This document shows positions 23,585-35,439 of a stretch of 64,000 nucleotides of DNA, one piece after another. The stretch lies in contig NC_090989.1 in NCBI RefSeq assembly GCF_041146395.1, forward strand, positions 122,697,501 to 122,761,500, read 5' to 3'. The stretch comes from Eulemur rufifrons (lineage: Eukaryota; Chordata; Mammalia; Primates; Lemuridae). The notes under the pieces were generated by a model. It did no database searches. It had not been told where the DNA came from and worked only from the letters and a program-made list of their open reading frames with translations. How positions within the stretch are numbered: the stretch's first letter is position 1; each line of letters starts with the position of its first letter. The translations under genes and the position numbers were made by a program.

Positions 23585-23775
23585 TGTTGGAGAAAAGAAT
23601 CAGACTTGAATATAGATTACATGGACTTGAATTTCAGCTTTCCCACTTGCTAGTAAAATGAACTTGGGCAAATCAATCTCTGAATCAATTTCTTCATCTA
23701 TAAAAGGCAATACCAACAAATACCTCACATGATAATTATTATATAAGGATTAAATAAGATAATACACGTATTAGG
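23585..23775 (+). mobile_element. MIR SINE
   Basis: TTTCCCACTTGCTAGTAAAA, AACTTGGGCAAATCAATCTC, TTTCTTCATCTATAAAAGGC, ATAAGGATTAAATAAGATAA: complete MIR order. Confidence 0.8.
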
Positions 23776-24125
23776 CATGGACTAAGCTACTATAACAAAG
23801 AGAACCTAAAATATAGGGACTTAAATAAGATAGAAATATATTTCTTTTATGTACTATTCCAGAGTTAATGGGCAATTCAGGACTCATAGGTGCCTCTAGC
23901 TCCTCAATCCGTAGCTTTCATTCATGGATGGCTCATATTCCAGCCAGCAGCATAGGAGAAAGGGATAGTGGCGGCAAACAGCTTCTTTTTTAAGGTATGA
24001 CCCAGAAACCACACCCATCACGGCTGCGTGTGTCCCATTGGACAGCATGTGGTCATGTGCCCACACCTCGCAGCAAGAGAAATGCAGTTCTATCTGGATG
24101 GCCACGGGCCAGCAAAAGGTATGGG
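23776..24125. repeat. Unclassified interspersed repeat
   Basis: ACTAAGCTACTATAACAAAG, TAAGGTATGACCCAGAAACC and CCCATTGGACAGCATGTGGT fit a common mammalian repeat of the LTR/DNA type whose name I cannot assign. Confidence 0.45.
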
Positions 24126-24309
24126 AGGAGTGGTCTATTGCTAAAAGGAAGAAGGAGATGATGGAGATTGGGGGATAATGAGCATAATGAGCAATTTATG
24201 TTAGCTACTTCCTCACTATTATGTAATTTTCTATTGTAGTAAAAAAAAAAAACCTTTATGTTTTATTTCTGATCCCCCTTCATACAGACAAGGAAGCCAA
24301 TATAGCCAG

Positions 24310-24425
24310 CACCTTCAAGGACTAGAAGGTGAGTCTTTTAAAGGCAGAAGATCATGTTTTTATTCATCTGTGCATCTCCAGAACCTAATACAAAATCATT
24401 TTTAGTAAATATTTGTCTAAGTGAA
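24310..24425 (+). mobile_element. L2 LINE 3' end
   Basis: AAAGGCAGAAGATCATGTTT, TTATTCATCTGTGCATCTCC, AGAACCTAATACAAAATC, TTTTTAGTAAATATTTGTC. Confidence 0.6.
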
Positions 24426-24904
24426 CAATTATAGTCACTCTTACAGCCCTTGACTGGGTTAAACTCCTTTAGTAATGTGTGAATTACAGACTTTCCATAT
24501 TTTAATGAACTGTGCCCATACCTACCGTGTAATCCAATAGTTTGCATAGTGAAGCTCTTTAGTATTTTTTGAGGAGAAAAGAGTAATATCTTTTAAAAAT
24601 CTGGCTCTCAAAGCAGGGTCTTATTCTCTCAAGCTGAAGACTTAAATCAAACATGAGGCCATTAACTTAAAAAATTTTTATCGTCCATTTTCTTGAAAGT
24701 CAGAGGAAGCCTAGTGCAGAGGCAGCAATTGAGAACCGTAGTTTGGCCCACAATTGACCCATCTTGCCTGAGGTTTGGCAAACCAATGAAAGGATTCACG
24801 ATCTCTCAAATCCCGGAGCTACATGTTGTTTGTGGTTGTACAAGGTGAGTAGTCTGAGAAAAACTGATTTAACTGTAAACAGGAAGAAAACCTAGCTGGG
24901 GACT
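24426..24904. other. Unassigned intergenic DNA
   Basis: Nothing recognisable. Confidence 0.45.
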
Positions 24905-25065
24905 TGAGAGGAATTTAACATTATTGGGCATCTATTCTGTGTTTGACAATTGTGCTAGGGCCATTCAAACACATTATCTAACTTAGTTCTGATAGCAACC
25001 TTAAATAAGATAGACATTGTTATAAGAAACTTTTTTTAGGATCCAAGAAGTTAAATGACATGAAA
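24905..25065 (-). mobile_element. MIR SINE (diverged)
   Basis: TTATTGGGCATCTATTCTGT, ACACATTATCTAACTTAGTT and a degraded GATCCAAGAAGTTAAATGAC end. Confidence 0.55.
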
Positions 25066-26084
25066 GATCACTGTTGTACATGGGTTTCTTGGAAGCAGAC
25101 TCTAAGATGGAGATTTGTGTTCAGAAAATCTGTTAGGGGGTGTTTTCAATATCTGGAGGGGAAAGTCAGGAAGCAGGACTGGCAAGAGGAGAAACTGGGC
25201 TTCAATGCAGTTCCAATAAGTCCTCAGCTGATCTGATGGGGAACTCTAGAGCCATGATGGACCTTAAAAGAGTTGCCCCAAGGTAGGGTGCGGGGACTGG
25301 AATTGTATATTTACATGTCAACCAGTTGGATGTAGTTTGCAGCACTTTCAGCAGCTGGGGAAAATAAGTTCTTCAGTCCTAAATAGGGATCTGAGCAACA
25401 TATCACAGGGTCTGCTATAGTCAACCAGCCTGGAAGCAACAGCCAGAATGTGAACACAGCTCTGATACAAAAGCCCATGCACTTTCCCACTTAGTTGCCA
25501 CAACAGACGATCAGCCAGTTGAGTACCTTTACAATTGCCAGTTTAGAAAATGGCAAAAAAGAAAATAATTTGCTTGCTGGTTCCAGAAAAATGGCCTTGG
25601 TGTTTTGACATTGTGAGAATTTTTTAAGTTTTATATAGCTAATTCAACCTTGGATCAATTATCCTTTTCTAAAAAATGATGAACACCTTTTATAAGGTGT
25701 CCACAAAACTTTTATTACTTCTTAAACTAGATTCAACCAAAACAATAAGTATGCTAAAGACTTAAAACATCGTCTACCTAGGTTGATTCATTAGTTAACT
25801 TCCAAAGGCTTCATCTTAGAGGTCGGAAATAATTGGGTAGCATAACTTGTGTCAGATGTGTGGTATTCATTTTAAATATATTTGATCATCTAAGGTCTAA
25901 CGGTTAGGGACAGATATTGGCTTAGAAATCCCAGGAGAAAAAGATGTACAGGAACTCAGAAAGCCTTAATGAAATGCATATACCCCTCACCTTGATGTGG
26001 AAATCTGAAAAGTATAGCTAAAATCTATCAGCCATGTTCTTCAACTTGAAAGTTGTCATGACTTAGCCAAAGTCAGAAGGCAGA
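25066..26084. other. Unassigned intergenic DNA
   Basis: No gene or named repeat seen. Confidence 0.4.
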
Positions 26085-26175
26085 TAAAGTATTCATCCAC
26101 TCAACAAATATTTACAGAGGACCTATGGTATGCAAGGGTCAATATTAAGGACTCTAAGCACCCTGGCCATGACTT
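26085..26175 (-). mobile_element. L2 LINE 3' end
   Basis: TATTCATCCACTCAACAAAT, ATTTACAGAGGACCTATGGT: inverted L2 tail. Confidence 0.6.
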
Positions 26176-26307
26176 AGCTCTTCCAGAGAAATTTGGTAGG
26201 CTTTCCAGCTGCATGATAATGGCTTCTTCTTGCTGCCTTGTTTCAGAGCAAGCAACCATTCTATGTAACAAGCGATGCCAAATACCCTTGTCAAATGTCT
26301 TCATATG

Positions 26308-26680
26308 CAGATGCTCCTCAACTTATGATGAGGTTGTGTCCCAATAAACCCATCATAAGTTTAAGATATCATATGTCAAAATGCAAAAATGCATTTTAAT
26401 ACATCGAACCTACCAAACATCATGGCTCAGCCTAGCCTACTTAAACATGCTCAGAGTACTTACGTTAGTCTACAGTTGGGCAAAATTATCTAACACAAAG
26501 CCTATTTTATGATCAAGTGTTGAATAGCTCATGAAGTTTAATAAATACTGTACTGAAAGTGAAAAACAGAATGGTTGTATGGGTACTCAAAGTATGGTTT
26601 CTACTAAATGCATATCACTCTTAGCCCTACTGTAAAGTTGAAAATCATAAGTCACACCATCATAGGTTGGACACTGCCTA
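26308..26680 (+). mobile_element. Tigger-family (TcMar) MITE
   Basis: CAGATGCTCCTCAACTTATG start and an inverted CATAGGTTGGACACTGCC end. Inside are CTTACGTTAGTCTACAGTTG, AATACTGTACTGAAAGTGAA and GGGTACTCAAAGTATGGTTT, as in Tigger-derived MITEs. The exact MER number is not assigned. Confidence 0.8.
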
Positions 26681-26956
26681 CATATGTAAAATTAGTATCT
26701 AAAGTTTGAATGGTATAAAGTTTTTCAATTTGTGTTTAGCAAAATCAGAAATACTGGTATTTTTCCTACTTTTTCCCTTTCAGGTTAGCATGAGAAAAAG
26801 CAGGTCATGTATTCCAGAATGTACACTGAAAAGGATTATTATTTGAGGACATCTGGAAAGATTTTTCACTTGTATGTGGCATTATATTGTAATTTAGGCT
26901 TGCCCTCCACCACGTGATTCCTGGCCCAGGCACTGAAATGTTTTCTTTCCTCTAGT

Positions 26957-27148
26957 GCAGTGGTTCTCATGGTGTGGTGCCCAGACCAGCAGGCATCAAT
27001 TTCTCCTGGGAACTTGTTAGAAATGCAAATTATTGGATCTTTCCCCAGATCTACTAAATCTGAAACTCTGGGGGTGGGGCCTAGCGATATGTGTGTTAAC
27101 AAGCCCTCCAGGTGATTTTGATGCATGCTCAAGTTTCAAAACCAGGCT
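26957..27148 (+). mobile_element. hAT-Charlie MITE, near complete
   Basis: GCAGTGGTTCTCATGGTGTG start, GGGAACTTGTTAGAAATGCA, ACTCTGGGGGTGGGGCCTAG, AAGCCCTCCAGGTGATTTTG, GTTTCAAAACCAGGCTG end. Confidence 0.82.
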
Positions 27149-27304
27149 GTAATAAACTATGTTTTTCAATTTCCATTCAATAAACATTTATGTGGGATCA
27201 TGGAATAAGTGAGACACATTATTCACCCTTTGCCAATGGCATTCGTGCATCATATATAGTTTTTAAAAAATATATATATATTTACATGCTATTACATTTT
27301 ATGT

Positions 27305-27385
27305 ATGTTGGGAACCACTGTGTTTTCACAAGCTCACTAGGTAATTCTGATGCACTCTCAAGTTTTGAGAAGTACTGCTCTAACT
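27305..27385 (+). mobile_element. hAT-Charlie MITE, 3' fragment
   Basis: CACAAGCTCACTAGGTAATT, CTGATGCACTCTCAAGTTTT, GAGAAGTACTGCTC: the same 3' end as the preceding MITE. Confidence 0.6.
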
Positions 27386-27549
27386 TACCCATTACTCCTG
27401 CCTGAAACAGAAACCTGGTATGATCCACAGTAATAAATAAAAATGTTGTACTCATCTTTAAAGACAAGAGGCAAACAAAGATCTAAGAATTCTTGGCAAC
27501 ACAGAGCATCTTGCTACATTTCCAGGCAAGGAAGTGCATCATCTGGAGT

Positions 27550-27725
27550 AGCAAATTCTGCGTAAGAATGCATGGGTTTGAGTCCCAGTTGTTTGACCTT
27601 CTGGCTATAACTTCTTAGGAAGTTATTTAATCTTCATAATAATTTTTTCTTGATCTATAAAAGGAGGGCTTTGCCTTGGAGATCTCTGTGGTGACTTCCA
27701 GCTCTTAAGTTCTGTGACTCCAAGC
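27550..27725 (+). mobile_element. MIR SINE
   Basis: GGGTTTGAGTCCCAGTTGTT, TAGGAAGTTATTTAATCTTC, then TGACTTCCAGCTCTTAAGTT, a MIR3-like end. Confidence 0.7.
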
Positions 27726-27819
27726 ATCTCAATCAATTTGTACATTATTACCATTTTGGAGATGCCCATATTGCCATTTTTTTTTTCATTTCATTCTATT
27801 ACTTGAAAGCATATCAAGA

Positions 27820-28705
27820 ATCTCTTATAACTAAATAATAAGAAAACACAATTAAAAAGTGAGCAAAGGATCTAAACAGACATTTTTCCATAGAAGGTAG
27901 TCTACAAATGGCCAATAAGCACATGAAAAGATGCTCAACACCACTAGCCATCAAGGAAATACAATTCAAAACCATGGTGGGATACCATTTCATACCCGTT
28001 AGAATGACTACAATTTTTTAAAAATTGACAATAACAGGTGTTGGCAAGGTTGTGGAGAAATCAGAACCCTGCTACACAGCGAGTAGAAATGTAAAATGGT
28101 GTAGCTGCTTGGAAAGCAATTTGGCAGTTCCTCAAATAGTTAAACACAGAATTTCTATATGACCTAATGATTCCATTCTTATGTGTATACACAAGAGAAT
28201 TGAAAACATATGTTACAAAATGTTCTACACAAATGTTTATAGCAGCATTATTCACAATAGCTAAAAAGTAGACACAATAAAAAATGTCCACTATGGATGA
28301 ACAGATAAATAAAATGTTATATGCACATAATAAAATATTCTTCAACAATAAAAAGGAATGAAGTACGGATACATGCTACAATATGAATGAACCTCCAAAA
28401 TATTATAATAATTGAAAGAAGATTGTAACAAAAGACTACATATTGTATGAGTCCATGTATAGGAAATGTCCAGAATAGGCAAATCCATAAAAATTCATAG
28501 AGACAAAAAGTGGAGGGAATTGGGGAAGGGTTGTGACTACTAAAAGATATGGGGTTTCTTTCGGGATTCTGAAAGTATTCTGAAATTAATTGTGGTGATG
28601 GTTGCACAATTCTGTGAATACACTGAAAACCACTAAATTGTACACTTTAAATGGGTGAAGTTGTCTGGTATGTGAATTATATCTCAGTAAAGCTGTTACA
28701 AAGAA
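27820..28705 (+). mobile_element. L1M (L1MB/L1MC-like) 3' end
   Basis: ORF2 C-terminal text (GCACATGAAAAGATGCTCAA, GGTGTTGGCAAGGTTGTGGA, TAGCAGCATTATTCACAATA) full of stops. A 3'UTR follows with GGTGATGGTTGCACAATTCT and ACTAAATTGTACACTTTAAA. Confidence 0.88.
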
Positions 28706-29829
28706 ACAAAGCATATCAGAACTTTCTCCTCTGCTCCACTCCTCCCCTAATCGTATCCAGCAACCATCAGTGAGATACTGAATCCCTTTGTGACTATGGT
28801 AGTCTGGAATGATAGTGCCATCCTACTGTATCTCTTTTATTATTTTAATGCTCAAGCCATTTGGATGCAGTTTCAATGGCCAACACATAATTCTATGTTA
28901 CTTTTATTCAAACTCAAACTCCTAACAAAAGACATTTACTAAGATGAATGCCGGAAGCTGGCTCTTTTTTTATGATTATACTGGAAATGACCATTGCCAG
29001 TTAATGGCACCCTATGAACTGGGCATAAACAGGACATCCACAGAATAAGCAAACATTTTTCAATTCTTCTTTAATCCTTGAATTCATTTAGTGTGAATTT
29101 TAAACATGAATGTGAGGGTTTGCATAAAAACTATCCCTTCTGAAGCTCACTGGGTTTTCTTTAAGTTCATACACATACAAATGATGCTTTGAAAACCTCT
29201 GCGAAATTATGCACATGAAAATAAACAACAATCTAGGAAGCAAATTTCTAAAAGACTACAATGATGAGGCTAATCATAAATTGGGCCTTACAGAGCATGC
29301 CCAATGTCTGTGGCAATTATACCTACCTGTTTCATTTGCTCAAGGTTCAGAGAGACCAAAAGACATTCATTGTGAAAGTCTCCATGGCTAATTTTTCCTT
29401 AATCAAATCAGAAATGCAGATTTCCTTTCCTAATAACACGGGGCCAGAGGACATGATTTTCATGGTACAAGGGGCTGTGGATGCATGCAGACATTCTAAA
29501 ATCTGGGCCAAATAGTAGTTCAAGACATCAAGAGCTGGTAAGAATTTGTGTTATGTTTAACTGCATTTTATAGTAAAACAAAATTTTTAACATGTGAGAA
29601 CATTGTTGATTCCTGACAGTTTCTTATGGCCTAGCCTATTAGATGAACCAGAAATCACACCTTTGGAGACTGCTCTTTGTATAATTGTTCACATTTGAGG
29701 GAGTGAGAGACTGCTTTGAGAAGCTGATATGTATAGAGACTGTTCACATAGAAATGTAAGCAAGCATAAAGTTTTGCATATAACTTCATGAATGTACCCC
29801 AAGGGAGTACCATAGATACCAAGCCAAGA
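28706..29829. other. Unassigned intergenic DNA
   Basis: Two overlapping plus-strand frames at 29209-29515 have no recognised domain. Nothing else. Confidence 0.4.
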
Positions 29830-30520
29830 AGTCATGAAAATATTAAAAAAAAAACAAACCCGAAGATACTATGACACACCCATAGCTACATTGAAGAAAG
29901 TCTGACAATAGCAAATGTTGGCAAGGATATGTAAACTCTCATACACTTTGGAAAACTGACAGTTTCTTAGAAAGTTAAACATACATTGTCTACACTCTGA
30001 CCCAGCAATTTCACTCCCAGGTACTTATCCAAACGAAATGAAAACATATGTTTTTACAAAGATTTCTGTAAGATATTATGTAAGACTATCCTTAATTTTT
30101 TCCTTAATAGCTAAAAACTAGTAACAACCCAAATGGCCATCAACAGGAGTATGGATAAGTAAATTGTAGCATATTTAGATAATGCAATCCTATACACAAT
30201 TTTTTAATGTTACTTATATTCACAACAATATGGTTAAATTTCTGAAATATTATGCTGAATGAAAGAAGCCAAACACTAGAGAATACAAAGTTCTAGAACA
30301 GGCCCAACCAATAGCAACAACAATCAGAACAATGGTTATTTCTGAAGGATGTGATAGACTAGAAGAAACACATGGGATCTTTCTGAGGTGAGGGAGATGT
30401 TCTCTATCTTGACAGAGGTGTGAGTTACACAGATGTATGCACTTGTCAAAACTGAACATCATGTTATTAAGATCTGTGCATTTCACTTACGTAGAATAGG
30501 GCTCAGTAAAAATATTTTTT
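29830..30520 (+). mobile_element. Old L1M 3' end
   Basis: ACTCTGACCCAGCAATTTCA, CCAAATGGCCATCAACAGGA, GAAAGAAGCCAAACACTAGA, AACATCATGTTATTAAGATC. Coding is destroyed. Confidence 0.78.
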
Positions 30521-30679
30521 AGAAAGCAGGATAATTTAGGATCTATAAGTATCCATATAAGTTAAGAGAATTCAATCTTTTTACTACTCATTTAAACATG
30601 TTAGTAAAAGCACTGGAAGAGATAGAAAGTGTTGCTTTTTAAATCACAGAGATATTACATTTGAATGTTTTTCATGGCA

Positions 30680-30830
30680 ACTCTGTGAAGGAGGCGCCAT
30701 GACTGTGCCCCCTGCTCCAGTGCTGCCGTTGTGCAGATGAGGATATTAAGGTTCAGAGAGGCTGAGGGGTGTACCCAAGGTCACACAGTCCACTTGTGGC
30801 AGAACTGTGACCAGAATTTATTTTGTGAAG
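30680..30830 (-). mobile_element. MIR SINE
   Basis: CAGATGAGGATATTAAGGTT, CAGAGAGGCTGAGGGGTGTA, CCCAAGGTCACACAGTCCAC: inverted MIR core. Confidence 0.8.
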
Positions 30831-31109
30831 AAAGCTTAGCACTTATTTTACCTCTTTTCTTTTAGAGAAGGAAAAGTTACAATAGCCAGAAAGGTTTGAA
30901 TTAGATTCCAGAAATATAGACACTATTTTGTGAATTAAATTTCCAATGTGTCTGATACACATCGTTAAGAGCCTCGATAGCCCCTTGTATCTTTGTTCAC
31001 TGAAAAAGCATGACTGGCCATGTCGACAACTCTCTGGGTTAGTCTGGGTTTCTCTGTTACTCAGTATAAGCTTTACTAGTGATTTTCAGGACACAAGGAA
31101 ATAAGAGGT

Positions 31110-31574
31110 TGTGATGGATAGTTTTGTGAGTCAATATGGCCACAGGATGCCCAGACGTTTGGCCAAGCATACTTCTAGGTGTGTCTGAGGGTGTTTCTGG
31201 ATGAGATTAACATTTGAATCAGTAAACCCAATAAAACAAATTGTTCTCCCTCAGGTGGCTGGGCCCTATCCAGTCAGTTGAAGACCTGAATAGAACCAAA
31301 AGCTGACCTTCATCTGAAGAAGCAGGAACTCCTCCTGCCTGACTGCCTTGTGCTGGGACATCTGCCTTCACACTCAAACATCAGCCCTTTCTGTGTCTCA
31401 AGCCTGCTGGCTTTTGGACAGGAAGCGCCCCCTTGGCTCTCCTGCCTCCCCAGCTTGCTGACCACAGATCTTGGGTCTTGTCATTGACAGCCTCCATAAG
31501 TACATGAGCCAATTTCTAATAATAAACCTATCCCTTCATTGCTTCTGTTTCTCTGGAGAACCCTGAATAATAGA
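31110..31574 (+). mobile_element. MLT2B-type ERVL solo LTR
   Basis: It starts TGTGATGGATAGTTTTGTGA, then GTTTCTGGATGAGATTAACA, GAACTCCTCCTGCCTGACTG, CCTCCATAAGTACATGAGCC, and ends with TTTCTCTGGAGAACCCTGAA. A 5-base duplication GAGGT flanks it (31105-31109, 31575-31579). It has an LTR polyadenylation-type ATAATAAACC near 31520. Non-coding. Confidence 0.9.
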
Positions 31575-32329
31575 GAGGTCCTAGCGAAGCAGGGAGAGAT
31601 CCAGGACATGAAGTGCAGCCCCCAGGTCATCCTTCCTGGGATGGATATGCGCTCTCTGGCCCAGAACAACAATGAGATCTTTAAAGAGATTTGTAGGTTA
31701 CCTCAGACAGCAGAGAGACTTTAGGTTATGGATCATCTCCATTTTATGCCCAGATCATTACATGACTTAAACAAAATTCTCCAAGGAGCCACGCATCACA
31801 AATCCATAGATTCTAGGTTAGTGTTCCTTAAGCAATCCTAATCCAGAGTCATTCCTGCTAAAAGGTTTCTATGGATTAGGATGCTCTCCTAGCAAATCTC
31901 ATTAGTTTATTTACCAGGAGGTCAATTATCAGCATATTTGTAAGGAGATTACATTCATGCATTTGCTTTCTTTCTATCCCGAGAGTGTCCTCCTGGTAAC
32001 AGGAGAGAAATAGATCACAGGCCCGCTGTTGAACTTACTGCCTCGCCAGGACCAAGATCCCAGGGATACACCATGCACCACAATCCAACCCTGCCACATG
32101 TTAGTTCTCAGAATCTCTAGCCTTTGGTGGCTTTTCATCAGGGGACTGGAGAGCCCCACCCTGAAGAGCCATCCCAAGGATCAGGTAATTTGGGCCATGG
32201 TGCTGGGAGTGATTTAGGGAAGAGAGTTGGGGGGTGGGCAGTGGTGCTACATAAACAATGAAATGATATATTAGAGTCCATTTAGTGAAGGCTCACTGAC
32301 ACAAGCTTATTAGAGAATATTACCTTTGT
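31575..32329. other. Unassigned intergenic DNA
   Basis: No recognisable gene or repeat. Confidence 0.4.
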
Positions 32330-32440
32330 TTTACTGTTGTGGATCTGAGGCTCAGAGAGGTTGAGTAACTTGCCCAGGGTCCCACAACAATAAGAGGCAA
32401 AGCCAAGATTGAAACAGAATGTAGTCTGAGGCACAATCTC
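32330..32440 (-). mobile_element. MIR SINE
   Basis: ATCTGAGGCTCAGAGAGGTT, GAGTAACTTGCCCAGGGTCC, then a degraded gene-internal block. Clear inverted MIR core. Confidence 0.8.
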
Positions 32441-32479
32441 AACTTCAAACGGCCCCTCACCCCATTCTATACTATGCTT

Positions 32480-32890
32480 ATGATGCTGGACCTGGGATGC
32501 TGCAAACCACATTTTTGTTTTTCCAAGAGTTAGACTCTACCAATGGGGCTTCTAGAGGAAGACTACAGGGCTGCTGGAGGAAGGAAGGATGTGCTTTTTC
32601 CTGTTTCCTTCCTCTTCCTGCAAGGGTCACCCCAGCAACGCCTTCCACCAGAATCAGCAGCAGCAGAATCCAGTCTGCAGTTCCTCTGACACTTGAAAAC
32701 CTAGCTGCACTGCCCCTCAGAGACACCAGCACCAGCCCTAGGACCAGGCTCTGAGTTTCTGAGCTTTAATGATTCTACCCTCTTCCACGTATTCCTCCAA
32801 CCCTAATAAAGGTTGATGCCTCCTGCAATTGCTACCTGCCTGGTACCTCAGCGTTCTCTTTTTGCTTTGAACAATAGTTCAAGTAACTGG
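32480..32890 (+). repeat. LTR-like sequence, unclassified
   Basis: CAAGGGTCACCCCAGCAACG, ACACCAGCACCAGCCCTAGG, then CCTAATAAAGGTTG and TGCCTCCTGCAATTGCTACC look like the 3' part of an LTR with its poly(A) signal. Family not assigned. The 85-codon frame here is probably incidental. Confidence 0.4.
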
Positions 32891-33144
32891 TGTAGTGTAT
32901 GTCTTCTGCCCCTGGCTGATACATCCCTTCCTCTACCATCCATTTTTGCTCCCTGTTGCCCACGCACACTCTCCAATGCCAGGGCAAAGTGGGTAGGACC
33001 ATCCCCCTCCCTTACACACATCCTGCTTGAATTACATTTGGGGTGTGGAGTCCTAGAAAGGAAACTGAGCTTTATTTAACTAGTACCCTCTAGGCTTTTT
33101 TGGTCAAGCCCAAGACATTGATTATTCTTAGTTTGATATAGATT

Positions 33145-33690
33145 CTTTTTCATCAACTTGATTGAGGTATAATTTATGGAAAGTAAACTACATTCCTTCA
33201 AAGGGTACAATTTGATGTTTTTACATATGAACATGGCTTGGAAACCACTGACACAATCAAGATACAGAACATTTCCATCACCCCCCACCCCACCACACAC
33301 GTACAGTTTTCTCAACCCTTTTTTTTGGTTCATCCCTCCCTCCACCCTGGACCCCAGACAACCAATCACTGATCTGCTTCCTGTTACTATAAATTAGCTT
33401 ATATTTTCCAGGACTTTATATAAAAGGAATCTGCAGTATGTCATTGTTTGTGTCTGGCTTCTTTCATTTAATATATGATTTTGAAATTTATTCATTTTGT
33501 TGCATTTATCAATAGTGCAGTTCTTCTTCTTGCTAAGCAATGGTTCATCTCACGGATGTATGAGTTTGTTTATCCATTCACTTGCTGATTGACATTTGGA
33601 TAATTTCTAGTTTGGGGTTATTATGACTAAAGCTGCTATGAATATTTATGTATAAATCTTTGGGTAGTAAATACCTAAGAGTAAAGATAT
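33145..33690 (-). mobile_element. Old L1M 3' end
   Basis: CTTGATTGAGGTATAATTTA begins the inverted 3'UTR. Then AGAACATTTCCATCACCCCC, CAGACAACCAATCACTGATC, GTCTGGCTTCTTTCATTTAA and GCTGCTATGAATATTTATGT from the end of ORF2. It stops at about 33690 where a second L1 end begins. Confidence 0.82.
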
Positions 33691-34720
33691 GTTATTTTTT
33701 AATCTAGGTGTAACGTACATACAGTAACTTATGTGAAAAACTATACAGATTTCTAATTTCTTTATGCACCTGTGTAACACCATGCGGAATAAAATCTAGA
33801 ACATTTTCAACACCACAGAAGGTCCGCCTGTGCCCCTTCCCAGTCAGCAGAGATCACTACTATCCTGACTTCTGTCTCAATTGATTAGTTTTGCTTTTTT
33901 GGACATTATATAAATGAAATTATAGAGTATGCATGCACCCTGTTATGTCTGGCTTCTCTTGCTCAATATATGTCTATAAGATTCATTCATGTTGCTGTGC
34001 ATGGTTGTAATTGTTCTTATTGCACTGTGGTATTACCTTGTGTGAACATACCACATTTATTTATCCATTCTGTTGCTGATGAATATATAAATTGTTTCCA
34101 GTTTTCTTTCTCTCATGAATATGACTACTATGAACATTCTTGTATATGACTTTGGTGATCATATGCTGTCATTTTTCTCAGCCTAGGAAGAGGATTGCTG
34201 GGTATTAGGACAGGCTTATATTTAGCTTTCCACAGTGGTTGCATCAATTTATACACCTACCACAAATGTAATACAATTACAATTACTCCATGTCTTTGCC
34301 AACACTTGGTATTGAAGGTCTTTAATTTTAGTCATTCTAGTAGATGTGTAATGGGATCTCATTACATTTCCCTGATTAAAAAAAAACTATATTGAGAACT
34401 TTTTCATATATATATTGGCCTTTTGGATATGCTCTTTTGTGAAGTAGCTATTCAAGATTTTTGTCCATTTTTAATTGTGTTATTTGCTTTATCACTGTTT
34501 TATGAGAGTTCTTCATGTATTCTCTTTACAAACCCTTTGTTAGATATATATGACAAATATCTTCTAGTCTGTGACATGCATTTTCAATCTCTTCAGTGTT
34601 TTTTGATGAACAGAATTTATTTTAATGAAGTCTAATTTATCAACCTTTTCTTTTATGATGTGTTACTTGTATCATCTTTATAAAATCCTGGCCTATCCCA
34701 AGGTCACTTAACATCCATTT
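33691..34720 (-). mobile_element. Second old L1M 3' end, same orientation
   Basis: A new 3'UTR starts near 33695 (TAATCTAGGTGTAACGTACA) and repeats the same order as the element before it: CTAGAACATTTTCAACACCA, TTATGTCTGGCTTCTCTTGC, TTGTCCATTTTTAATTGTGT, AAGTCTAATTTATCAACCTT. All frames are broken. Confidence 0.78.
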
Positions 34721-34814
34721 AAGATGATTTACCTTTGTGAAGTTTCAGGGGTTCAAGGGCCAAGGCTCAGATACTGCATGAGCCGTCCTAGACAGCCTTG
34801 ACACCCACATATGG

Positions 34815-34990
34815 GGGAGGAGTGCTCACAAAATGAGGATCAAGAAGAGCAGTTTGGGGCAAGAGGATAGAAAGAAAACTCAAGAGAGAAGGCAAGGGCA
34901 TGGAGGGAGGGAGGAAAACTGGAAACACAAGATGAAGAGAAGCTGAGAGAGGAAAAAGGGGAAAAAGATGATGAGGAGAAGGGGGCCTTC
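34815..34990 (+). repeat. Purine-rich (GA) tract
   Basis: About 175 bp dominated by A and G on the plus strand, without a strict period. It generates the Ser/Phe/Pro-rich minus-strand frames 34788-35111, which I reject as genes. Confidence 0.7.
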
Positions 34991-35324
34991 CCAGCCTGAG
35001 CAAGGCATGCCTCCTTCTCAGGAATCTGAGCTCTAGGCCAGCAAGGCACAAGACAAGTGGGCAGAACTGGAGTGAGAGAACCAGAAACAAGATCAGGCGT
35101 CCCTTTCCCATCCCTCTCCGCCCTCCCTCCCCTCTCTGTGCTCAGGCTGGTGAATACCTACCCTTGAAAAATATTTTTGAAAACACTAGCTGATTTTTGT
35201 TATAAGAAATCTTTGTTTCCCAAGGATGTGCTGACAAAGACATTGTTACATTAATGTGTACCCAAAGACACATCTAAATTATGGACAATATCCAGAAATT
35301 AACTCAGACAAAATGTGTAGTAAT

Positions 35325-35425
35325 TATAAATGTAAGCTTTAGTGTCACATAAACCCAGGTGCCATTACTTACCTGCTTCTGTCCTTGGGCAAGTTGCTCA
35401 GTTTCTCTGAGTCTACGTTAATTCA
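35325..35425 (+). mobile_element. MIR SINE fragment
   Basis: AACCCAGGTGCCATTACTTA, TCCTTGGGCAAGTTGCTCAG, TTTCTCTGAGTC. Confidence 0.65.
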
Positions 35426-35439
35426 TCTATTAACTACAT

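Noticed and set aside
34788..35111. A 107-codon Ser/Phe/Pro/Leu-rich minus-strand frame
   Set aside because: Generated by the purine-rich tract on the plus strand.
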